From JBFLYC01 sp040756735 (GTDB taxonomy: Bacteria; Bacillota; DSM-16504; Desulfitibacterales; Desulfitibacteraceae): a stretch of DNA of 12,416 bases. Shown here piece after piece: positions 6,943-12,416 of the stretch. Where the stretch lies: the NCBI GenBank assembly GCA_040756735.1, contig JBFLYC010000052.1:1-12416 (forward strand), given 5' to 3'. The first letter of the stretch is position 1. Each line of letters opens with the position of its first letter. The notes below the pieces were generated by a model. That model was given only the letters and a program-made list of their open reading frames with translations, did no database searches and was not told the origin of the DNA. The translations under genes and the position numbers were made by a program.

Positions 6943-8715
6943 TTAGTTAGGCTTCAGCCTGTCGCCAGGTACTATTTGCTTGTATTCCCTTTTGAATACC
7001 TCTATTTCTCCCGTTTCAGTATTCTTTTTTGTGTTTACAAAGCAATCGTACTCAGCATCATTTTTCTCTGGATAATCTGTTCTTGTCTGCCAACCGGGCC
7101 ATCTAGTTTCTTTTCTAAATATGAGGTGATGAATTAAAACCTCAGCTACATCAAGCCTGTCAATAACTTCATGGGCAGACATTAGCTCAAATATATCTTC
7201 AGCCACAAGGTATTTAACCTGATTTTGGAGAATTTTGATATGCTTTAATGCATATTTAAGCTGCTCTTCATTCATTCGAAAAAATTGATGGACACCGCCA
7301 GCATATTCGTCCATAAGTCTTTGCATTCTTTCTTCCATTTCCAGCGGCTTGACCCCGTCACCCTCAGCATACATTCTAAAGAGAGGTGCATAAACCCTGT
7401 CCTTTTCAGCTTCAATCTGACTTTCGTCAATGTCAATTGGTTCATCAAGCTTGGAAATATACTCCAAAGCTCCCCGTGCTGCCAGTATACCTTCTGCGGC
7501 ACAGCCACCAACAAACTTGTTAGGCACACCTCCTGCCACGTCGCCACAAGCAAAAAGTCCTGGTAATGTAGTACTCCAGTCCTCACTATTCATCCAATAT
7601 CCACTGGCAGTATGCCCTCCTACTATATAGGGGTCATTACCATATATTTCTATTGGCTCTTCTTTCAGGTCTTGCCCTCTTGCAGCTAGAAACAAAACAT
7701 AGCTGGGTCGCTCATTTAAGTAATCTGTTTTCATGTCTTTTATATCTTGATCACTCATACCCCTAGTATCCACATAACATGGACCCCTGCCTTCAAGCCA
7801 TTCCTCCATGGGGGCATTGGCCCTTAAGAACCTGGGAGCAGTTTCGCCACCAAGATCTGCATATCTCTTTTGCATTATCTTTTCTTCTTTATGATTGATC
7901 ATGGGAGTTCCATAACCCACTGAGATTGTATCTATAGGACCATTAAAATCTTTAGTCCTAGTTGCACACCAGCGCATTTCAAAGGTGGTCATCTCTGCTC
8001 CTGCCCTAATACCCATGGCATAACCAGCCCCATTATTAAAGGGGCAGTACCAGAGCTGGTGGTGACTGTTAGTAGCATCATTGGTGTAGTTTTTATATAA
8101 ACCTGCAGCACCACCTGTGGCAACACAGGTAGCCTTGGCCTTAATCACATACATTTTCCCGTCCTTAACACCAAAACCCATTGCCCCAACAACCTTGCCA
8201 TCTGTTACCAGATAGTTTGTAGCAACTACTTTATTTAAGACCTGGCAGCCAAACTCCCTCACCTTTTCAGCTAGGATTGGTTTCATAGATTCTCCTTGAA
8301 TAACAATATCCCATTTGCCTCTATGGGCATATTCTCCTGTCTCAGAGTCTTTTTTAATGGGCAAACCCCATTCTTCCCATTCTTCAATTGGTTGGTTAAG
8401 GTTTTCAGCAATCTTAATGACAAGGTCTTCTCGCAACAGCCCCCCTGCCTGAGATCTGCTCCATTTGACAAAATCATCAATTGTCTTACCCTTTTTAATG
8501 TAGGTGTTGATAGCATCCATACCTGCAGCCAGACAGCCGCTCCTATCAATATGAGCTTTTTCTATCAGGGTAACTTTCACATCTGGACTTTTTCTCTTAG
8601 CTTCAATGGCTGCAAAACAACCGGCATTACCTGCTCCAATAATTAAAAAATCTGTTTCGTATATTATGACTTCAATCTCACCTTTACTTTTTGGCATGCT
8701 CTGTTTTTGTGACAA
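6943..8715 (-). CDS. AprA-like FAD reductase subunit (adenylylsulfate reductase/fumarate reductase superfamily)
   Basis: The 590-residue protein is a cytoplasmic flavoprotein with an N-terminal dinucleotide fold (TDFLIIGAGNAG, 21-32) and a C-terminal FAD motif (GLFACGDVAGG, 386-396). Segment by segment it follows AprA: MDAINTYI (N70), REDL, EEWGLPI, IVIQGESMKPILAE (E142), the WYCPFNNGAGYAMGIRAGAEMT block, FEMRWCATRTKDFNGP (R253) and IVGGHTASG (H368). These Asn, Glu, Arg and His positions correspond, by my recalled alignment, to substrate-site residues of Archaeoglobus AprA. The surroundings differ: AprA has PVWN where this has CPFNN, and the segment after NGP is unlike. The start is TTG with GGGAGGAG six bases upstream; the ATG at codon 7 lacks a site. 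With no sat gene nearby, APS may not be the substrate. A fumarate-reductase-like activity on another acceptor is the alternative. Confidence 0.88.
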   Translation of the reverse strand: MSQKQSMPKSKGEIEVIIYETDFLIIGAGNAGCFAAIEAKRKSPDVKVTLIEKAHIDRSGCLAAGMDAINTYIKKGKTIDDFVKWSRSQAGGLLREDLVIKIAENLNQPIEEWEEWGLPIKKDSETGEYAHRGKWDIVIQGESMKPILAEKVREFGCQVLNKVVATNYLVTDGKVVGAMGFGVKDGKMYVIKAKATCVATGGAAGLYKNYTNDATNSHHQLWYCPFNNGAGYAMGIRAGAEMTTFEMRWCATRTKDFNGPIDTISVGYGTPMINHKEEKIMQKRYADLGGETAPRFLRANAPMEEWLEGRGPCYVDTRGMSDQDIKDMKTDYLNERPSYVLFLAARGQDLKEEPIEIYGNDPYIVGGHTASGYWMNSEDWSTTLPGLFACGDVAGGVPNKFVGGCAAEGILAARGALEYISKLDEPIDIDESQIEAEKDRVYAPLFRMYAEGDGVKPLEMEERMQRLMDEYAGGVHQFFRMNEEQLKYALKHIKILQNQVKYLVAEDIFELMSAHEVIDRLDVAEVLIHHLIFRKETRWPGWQTRTDYPEKNDAEYDCFVNTKKNTETGEIEVFKREYKQIVPGDRLKPN

Positions 8716-8796
8716 GCAAAACTCCTCCCTTCGCCTAAAATAGCTGCTATATTTGTAATTTATAGAAGCTATTACTATCTCAAAAGAACTACCCCT

Positions 8797-8836
8797 TAAA
8801 GCAGTTAAACACTTACTCTAGTGTTTAACTGCTTTA
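8797..8836 (-). other. Strong intercistronic hairpin between transporter and aprA-like genes
   Basis: A perfect 17-bp inverted repeat (8797-8813 with 8820-8836, 6-base loop) lies in the 160-base gap. Read on the minus strand it is followed by AAGGGG and not by a T-run, so it is a poor intrinsic terminator for the operon. It could slow polymerase, stabilise the end of one of two processed mRNA parts, or set relative expression of the transporter and enzyme genes. The plus-strand continuation is T-rich. Confidence 0.7.
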
Positions 8837-8875
8837 CTTGTTTTGTTTTACTTCAAATTACGTCCTTAGGCTGCT

Positions 8876-10372
8876 TTACATCATTAAGGGATAGCCTATT
8901 ATGGGTAACCAAATAGCCATGGTTACAATGGTATATATGTTACAGATTATTGTTAAAGGCACACCAAATCTTATCACCTCTCCCATGGACATTCCAGAAG
9001 CCCCCCATGCGATAAAGAAGGCTGTAATAGACATGGGAAGTAGAAAAGCATAACTTAAACTATTAGTTACAATCAGCGAAAAGGGCAAAACATTAAAGCC
9101 TAATTCCGGAGCCAAGCTCATGGTTAAGGGTATGAACATGGCTCCCATGGCAGCAGCACTTACTATACCTGCACGAGGAATTTGAATTACAAATACCACA
9201 ATGAGAAGTATAAGTATAGCGGGTAGCCCTATAATAACATCCCTGACCGGATCAAGCATCCAGCCTACCATCCAGTCCACTGCGCCGGACCTAAACAATG
9301 CGGTACCTAAAGAGATAGCTCCACCAAGCAAAATCCAAACATCCCACATGATATGCGGACCTATCTGTTTAAACCTCAAACCGCTAAAAGGTAAGAACAA
9401 CAGTACTATTAACAAAAGGGCAACCATACCGGTATTGATGTTGTGGAGATGTTTTTCAGTAATCCATAAAAATAAGGCGATCCCCAGGGAAATTAGAGCC
9501 CACTTCTCCGGCCAGGTGGTTTTACCTAACTCTGCTTTCCATCTGGGCATTTCCTCAGCAGCGCCAGGTATTTCTACCTTCCAAAGTTTGAAATAATACA
9601 TGGTATATATAAATACTATGGGCATAAGACCCCAAAGGGGTAAGTTAAGGACAATCCAGTCCATCCATGCAATTGTATGACCAATTTCCCCCATGTAACC
9701 GGCCCAAAGGATGTTGGGAAAGTGAGCTGTCAAAACCAAAAGACTTGTAAACAGCGGCATTAAACCTACACAAAGCAAGAACATACCTTTATTCATCCTT
9801 TGAACTTCCTGAAGGTGCTCCTTGTCTTTTGTTAACGAACTGAACCCCTTAGCCAGAGGCAGCATTAACCCGGTTTCAGCAACTGTAGGCAAAAATCCGC
9901 TGATGGCAAAATCCGCTGCAGATAAGCCAAAAAATATTCTCGGAACCTTAACAGATCTAAATAAATCTGTAATCCAGACTGTAATTCTCTTGCCCAGAGG
10001 GGTAGCGGTCATCACCGCTGCAAAGGTAAAAGCTCCAATGGCTAAAAAGAAGGCTTCACCAGTGAAGGCATTAAAAGCTTCCCCAACTTTGAAGTCAGTC
10101 ATAATAACTACAAGCAGAGGAGAAGCAAATCCCACTACAAAAGGATGAAGGCTCCCGGTAATCAAAACAATCATAAACCATAAAAAGATACCAAATGTTG
10201 TTTGCCCCTTCTGCTCTAATCCAGCGATTTCCGGCCCAAAATGAAAGGCAAATAAAACTGCAAAGGCAATGATCAAGCTAATGGTTTTTTTCTTGTCCTG
10301 TTGGGACAGCATATCCCAGATCCCTTTGGTATTGGGTCCATTTTCTTTTACTGCTGCTGTTTCGGAACTCAC
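8876..10372 (-). CDS. Divergent SLC13/DASS-family anion transporter
   Basis: This 498-residue protein has 11-12 predicted membrane helices and the overall plan of the divalent anion:Na+ symporter family, whose members import sulfate, di- and tricarboxylates and related anions. Family-like features are the two repeat halves with re-entrant-hairpin regions (about 150-175 and 395-418), each ending in an LP/IP motif, and the MWDVWILLGGAISLGTAL stretch (342-359). The two SNT motifs that bind Na+ and substrate in VcINDY-type proteins are changed: the first reads PTV (162-164), the second appears as SAA (405-407). The start is GTG at 10372 with GGGAGG upstream. As the first gene of the reductase operon, it most likely imports the enzyme's substrate or exports its product. 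Substrate and coupling ion cannot be deduced. Confidence 0.86.
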   Translation of the reverse strand: MSSETAAVKENGPNTKGIWDMLSQQDKKKTISLIIAFAVLFAFHFGPEIAGLEQKGQTTFGIFLWFMIVLITGSLHPFVVGFASPLLVVIMTDFKVGEAFNAFTGEAFFLAIGAFTFAAVMTATPLGKRITVWITDLFRSVKVPRIFFGLSAADFAISGFLPTVAETGLMLPLAKGFSSLTKDKEHLQEVQRMNKGMFLLCVGLMPLFTSLLVLTAHFPNILWAGYMGEIGHTIAWMDWIVLNLPLWGLMPIVFIYTMYYFKLWKVEIPGAAEEMPRWKAELGKTTWPEKWALISLGIALFLWITEKHLHNINTGMVALLLIVLLFLPFSGLRFKQIGPHIMWDVWILLGGAISLGTALFRSGAVDWMVGWMLDPVRDVIIGLPAILILLIVVFVIQIPRAGIVSAAAMGAMFIPLTMSLAPELGFNVLPFSLIVTNSLSYAFLLPMSITAFFIAWGASGMSMGEVIRFGVPLTIICNIYTIVTMAIWLPIIGYPLMM

Positions 10373-10458
10373 AATTATTCCTCCCTTCTTTTAATAAAAC
10401 CTTATAAAACTTAAAATTTTTATTAAAGAAGACCCCTCCCTTCATAAGTATAACAAAT

Positions 10459-10481
10459 TAATCATATAAATTATGATTATA
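10459..10481 (-). promoter_or_regulatory. Candidate promoter/operator upstream of the transporter-reductase operon
   Basis: A perfect minus-strand TATAAT (10481-10476) overlaps an 8-bp inverted repeat, TAATCATA (10459-10466) and TATGATTA (10472-10479), separated by 5 bases. No good -35 hexamer is present at the right distance, which would suit an activator-dependent promoter. However, the palindrome overlapping the -10 would suit a repressor. A second weaker -10 candidate (TATACT, 10452-10447) lies downstream. The region is AT-rich, so chance is possible. Confidence 0.35.
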
Positions 10482-10505
10482 TTTTACTGGCTGACGAAAA
10501 GGAAT

Positions 10506-10577
10506 GCAGTCTTCTAACATACAAATACCTTGTCTTTCTACTTACAAAAACTCAGTAAACTATAAGACTGCTTTTTT
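10506..10577 (+). other. Possible small RNA or rho-independent terminator on the plus strand
   Basis: GCAGTCTT (10506-10513) pairs perfectly with AAGACTGC (10564-10571), with two further pairs after one mismatch, and six T follow at 10572-10577. The roughly 50 bases enclosed show little structure. No plus-strand gene ends here, so it could be a short plus-strand RNA from the intergenic region antisense to the operon leader. No clear plus-strand promoter was found. Confidence 0.3.
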
Positions 10578-10611
10578 GTCTCCTAAAAGACATTTTGGAC
10601 TGTGATGGCAT

Positions 10612-10638
10612 AAAAAAAAGAGCCACCTGGCTCTTTTT
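10612..10638 (-). terminator. Intrinsic terminator of the Crp/Fnr-type gene
   Basis: AAAAAGAGCC (10615-10624) and GGCTCTTTTT (10629-10638) form a 10-bp stem with a 4-base loop. On the minus strand it ends in eight T (10619-10612). It lies about 13 bases past the stop codon at 10651 and could also work in the plus direction. Confidence 0.88.
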
Positions 10639-10650
10639 ACGTTTGGAATG

Positions 10651-11319
10651 CTAATACACTTTCTGCTGCAGTTTTCTTTTGTTTAATAAAACTATTTTTT
10701 TATCTTCAATGCTGATACAGCCCTCGTCCTTAAACTCGTTTAGTGTTTGAGTTACACTTTGCCGGGTAGATCCAATTATGGCTGCAATGTCGTTGTGAGT
10801 AAGCTTAATATCCAATACAACTCCAGTTCCGCAGATTCGCCCGCACTGTTCCTGTAGTCCCAACAAAAACCTGGCAAGCCGGCCTGAAACATTATAATTT
10901 ATCAAGTCATAGATTATTCCCTCTGCCCGCCTTAAACGATTGGCTAGAACCATATTGATTTTAATAGAGAGTTCAGGAATAATCCTTAAAATATTTTTAA
11001 AATCTTCAGTCCTTACTGCAAGTACAGAAGTGGTTTCTATAGCCTGAGCAAAACACTTCCTAGGTTTCTCCATGAAGGCTTCGGCTAAACCAAAAAGCTC
11101 GCCGGGATGCCTGATTGCTACGGTCACAGTATTACCATCCTTGGTGAGCCTGTAAATAGTTACCCGCCCTTTTTCTATGTAGTAAATATAATCTGGGTTA
11201 TCGCCATTGGCAAAAATATTATGGTTCTTTTTAAAAACCAGGGGCATTGCATTTTCCCGGAAAGCGTCTTCCTCACTGGGCTCTAAACTAAGCAGGAACT
11301 GATCCAAATTCTTTGCCAA
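10651..11319 (-). CDS. Crp/Fnr-family transcriptional regulator
   Basis: The 222-residue protein has the standard plan: an N-terminal cyclic-nucleotide-binding-like beta-roll (about 18-110, with YYIEKGRVTIYRLTKDG at 46-62 and HPGELFGLAEAF at 71-82), a dimerisation helix (about 116-138), and a C-terminal winged helix-turn-helix (LTHNDIAAIIGSTRQSVTQTL, 173-193, recognition helix near 185-195). It lacks the N-terminal cysteine cluster of FNR. The usual cAMP-contacting Arg-Ser/Thr pair is not evident (PRKCFAQ at 86-92), so the effector is unlikely to be cAMP. CprK- or CooA-like sensing of another ligand is possible. The start is TTG with AAGGGGTG upstream; no better ATG exists. It is transcribed in the same direction as, and just before, the transporter-reductase operon, so it probably controls that operon, but it has its own terminator. 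Confidence 0.93.
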   Translation of the reverse strand: MAKNLDQFLLSLEPSEEDAFRENAMPLVFKKNHNIFANGDNPDYIYYIEKGRVTIYRLTKDGNTVTVAIRHPGELFGLAEAFMEKPRKCFAQAIETTSVLAVRTEDFKNILRIIPELSIKINMVLANRLRRAEGIIYDLINYNVSGRLARFLLGLQEQCGRICGTGVVLDIKLTHNDIAAIIGSTRQSVTQTLNEFKDEGCISIEDKKIVLLNKRKLQQKVY

Positions 11320-11338
11320 GGTTCTTCACCCCTTACCA

Positions 11339-11360
11339 ATAAACAATTATTATTGTTTAT
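11339..11360 (-). promoter_or_regulatory. Perfect inverted repeat, candidate Crp/Fnr-type operator
   Basis: ATAAACAAT (11339-11347) and ATTGTTTAT (11352-11360) form a perfect 9+9 inverted repeat with a 4-base spacer. The inner five-base half-sites with four-base spacing (ACAAT-N4-ATTGT) match the geometry of FNR and CprK boxes (5-N4-5), though the bases differ. It sits directly upstream of the regulator's ribosome-binding site, so binding there would most simply give autorepression. Confidence 0.55.
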
Positions 11361-11413
11361 ATAATATCACACAATGGTACAAAACGTTAGGAAAAAACTC
11401 AAAGAAAAAGACA

Positions 11414-11440
11414 GGTACATGCTAAGATTTAGCATGCACC
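11414..11440. repeat. Intergenic hairpin beside a GGGGACACA motif
   Basis: CATGCTAA (11418-11425) and TTAGCATG (11429-11436) form a perfect stem with a 3-base loop, extended by GGT/ACC across one mismatch. About 15 bases downstream is AAAGGGGACACACATTC. There is no T-run, so it is not a typical terminator. The combination resembles intergenic repeat or mobile-element ends, but no transposase is next to it. The remaining intergenic sequence 11361-11548 shows nothing else. Confidence 0.4.
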
Positions 11441-11548
11441 CATCTAAATGAAAGGGGACACACATTCTACAGGAGAGCATAAGTCTTAGGGTAGGAGTGT
11501 TGTATATTTCTGCTTCTGATATAGAATGCCCCAAAACAAATCTACACT

Positions 11549-12205
11549 TTATTTGCTTATGAATATACTAAGGGTTTTGACCTCCCACTTCACCTGATAG
11601 CCTAACGCCTCATAAACAAAACGCAGGGGTACAAATATACTGTCATCTACCATTTTAGCTGGTACATCTATGACAGTTCTCTGACCATTTACATAAGCTT
11701 CTTTTTGACCCAAAGAAATTTTAATCTCCTCGCCTGCTTCACTAATAGTAATAGTTTGCTTCTGTTCATCCCATGTCAGAGCTGCACCTATGCTCTCCTC
11801 AAATAACTTGGAAGGAGCAAGGATACGGTTACCTTCCAACATTTTTGCAATAGGATAAACCGGTTTTCCATCAAAAATGACCTTTATACCATCTGCACTT
11901 GGAGCATCCTTATCCACAACCTCAATCCAGATGGGATTTGTCATAGCAAAATTACCCTTTGCATCTTCAATTATTAAGGAATACCAAGTGCTCTTTTGTG
12001 GCGTAAGTTTGAAGCTGACCACATCCTCTAGATTTCCGGATAGTTCCTTTTGGTCTGCAAATCCAGCTACCACACCATTCCTGTCAATTATTGCCCCAGC
12101 AGTAACCACAGTAATCTTTTGCAGTCCATTCACGGCTACTGCTTTAAAGGTTAAGTCAAAGGCTTCTCCCCTAACGACTTTAAAAGTTTCACTGTAGATG
12201 AGCAA
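11549..12205 (-). pseudogene. Probably 5'-truncated protein with C-terminal stalk (copper-amine-oxidase-N-like) domain
   Basis: The 218-codon frame has two parts. Residues 1-98 are beta-rich and end in WYSLIIEDAKGNFAMTNPIWIEV, which resembles the C-terminal end of CehA/McbA-type PHP metallohydrolases (the TNPIW motif). Residues 107-218 are a stalk domain common in Bacillota surface proteins (ILAPSKLFEESIGAALTWDE; DSIFVPLRFVYEALGY at 188-203). Such proteins are normally exported and carry a large N-terminal catalytic domain and signal peptide. Here the frame is cut off: an in-frame TAG lies seven codons before the nominal TTG, with no ribosome-binding site and no signal peptide. I therefore read it as the 3' remnant of a larger gene. 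If expressed as it stands, it would be a cytoplasmic fragment. Confidence 0.65.
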
Positions 12206-12274
12206 ATTAAAAAAGGTGAACTAGCCCGAAATTATCACATTAAAATAGATGACAAAGAATCAGAACCCTACTAG
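12194..12274 (+). pseudogene. Possible 3' remnant of an unknown gene
   Basis: A plus-strand frame reads VDEQIKKGELARNYHIKIDD, then KESEPY and a TAG stop at 12272-12274. The composition looks like the end of a real soluble protein, but it has no start and, further upstream, only the antisense of the stalk-domain frame. It may have been joined there by the same rearrangement that cut the stalk gene. The frame is short and chance cannot be excluded. Confidence 0.2.
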
Positions 12275-12306
12275 AAAGTGCAAAGATAATTTCACTTTAC
12301 AGTAGG
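12267..12306 (+). repeat. Imperfect inverted repeat, 12 of 14 pairs
   Basis: The arm 12267-12280 (CCTACTAGAAAGTG) pairs with 12293-12306 (CACTTTACAGTAGG) around a 12-base loop. It lacks a following T-run. The right-arm sequence TTTACAGTAG (12296-12305) occurs again as a direct repeat at 12362-12371, inside the start of the next gene. Confidence 0.5.
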
Positions 12307-12349
12307 ATTAATATTTGTAAAATAATTTGCAAAGGGAGAGTGATTAAGA

Positions 12350-12416
12350 ATGCAAATATATTTTACAGTAGAAAGAGTAGAAGAATATATAGAAAAGGGC
12401 AAGCAATATCCATTTC
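12350..12416 (+). CDS. Start of an unidentified gene, cut by the window end
   Basis: ATG at 12350 follows the purine-rich site AAAGGGAGAG (12331-12340) and opens 22 codons with no stop: MQIYFTVERVEEYIEKGKQ and so on. The acidic/basic helical composition is protein-like. Too little is present to name a family. A competing GTG frame from 12340 is also open but gives a less protein-like, Arg/Lys-rich product. Confidence 0.5.
   Translation, partial: MQIYFTVERVEEYIEKGKQYPF

Noticed and set aside
8296..8646. 116-codon plus-strand frame opposite the aprA-like gene
   Set aside because: It mirrors the conserved FAD-domain coding sequence and shows no independent coding evidence.
9201..9596. 131-codon plus-strand frame opposite the transporter gene
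   Set aside because: Antisense shadow of transmembrane coding sequence; Ile/Pro/Ser-rich with no recognisable domain or ribosome-binding site.
10300..10446. Small minus-strand upstream frame (ATG near 10444) overlapping the transporter start
   Set aside because: It has no ribosome-binding site and runs out of frame into the transporter gene; the product shows no recognisable features, so a leader peptide could not be supported.
11877..12197. 106-codon plus-strand frame opposite the stalk-domain gene
   Set aside because: Antisense to the recognisable TNPIW and stalk-domain coding sequence; Ser/Thr/Ala-rich shadow.
1..12416. CRISPR array, tRNA genes or an intact insertion sequence
   Set aside because: No regularly spaced direct repeats, no tRNA-like cloverleaf with a T-loop GGTTCGAATCC motif, and no transposase frame were seen on either strand.

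Overview
The window looks like chromosomal DNA of an anaerobic, fairly low-GC Gram-positive bacterium (Bacillota, Desulfitobacterium/Dethiobacter/Peptococcaceae-like). The reasons are strong AGGAGG-type ribosome-binding sites, frequent TTG and GTG starts, a class A RNase P RNA, a copper-amine-oxidase-like stalk domain and many low-potential iron-sulfur proteins. This placement is inference; no marker gene here fixes a genus.

Layout. 1-660: RNase P RNA (rnpB, +) with its promoter, an unusually long extra hairpin in the P12 region, and a terminator. 759-2678 (+): an orphan receiver-domain response regulator, a small four-helix membrane protein and a patatin-like lipid acyl hydrolase. 2698-4736 (-): an overlapping gene pair that looks like shortened DUF3999 and DUF2339 proteins. 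4830-10372 (-): the most interesting part, a run of five genes. In transcription order they are a divergent SLC13/DASS-type transporter, an AprA-like FAD reductase subunit, an AprB-like 2x[4Fe-4S] subunit, a QmoB/HdrA-like iron-sulfur protein lacking the usual FAD domain, and a small stand-alone HdrA N-terminal domain. A clear intrinsic terminator at 4830-4851 ends the run. 10651-11319 (-): a Crp/Fnr-family regulator with a perfect 9+9 inverted repeat just upstream of its ribosome-binding site. 11549-12205 (-): an apparently 5'-truncated protein with a stalk domain. 12194-12416 (+): a possible gene remnant, a hairpin, and the first codons of a gene that runs off the window.

How the genes may work together (inference). 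The AprA/AprB-like pair resembles dissimilatory adenylylsulfate (APS) reductase, and the QmoB/HdrA-like protein resembles the electron-transfer partner of that enzyme. Within the window there is no ATP sulfurylase (sat), no qmoA, no qmoC and no hdrBC. The operon instead begins with an anion/carboxylate-type transporter whose two Na+-site SNT motifs are altered. The simplest hypothesis is an imported anion (organic acid, sulfonate or other oxyanion) reduced in the cytoplasm by the AprBA-like flavoenzyme. Electrons would come through the HdrA/MvhD-type module, and the adjacent Crp/Fnr regulator would control expression. The substrate cannot be read from the sequence.
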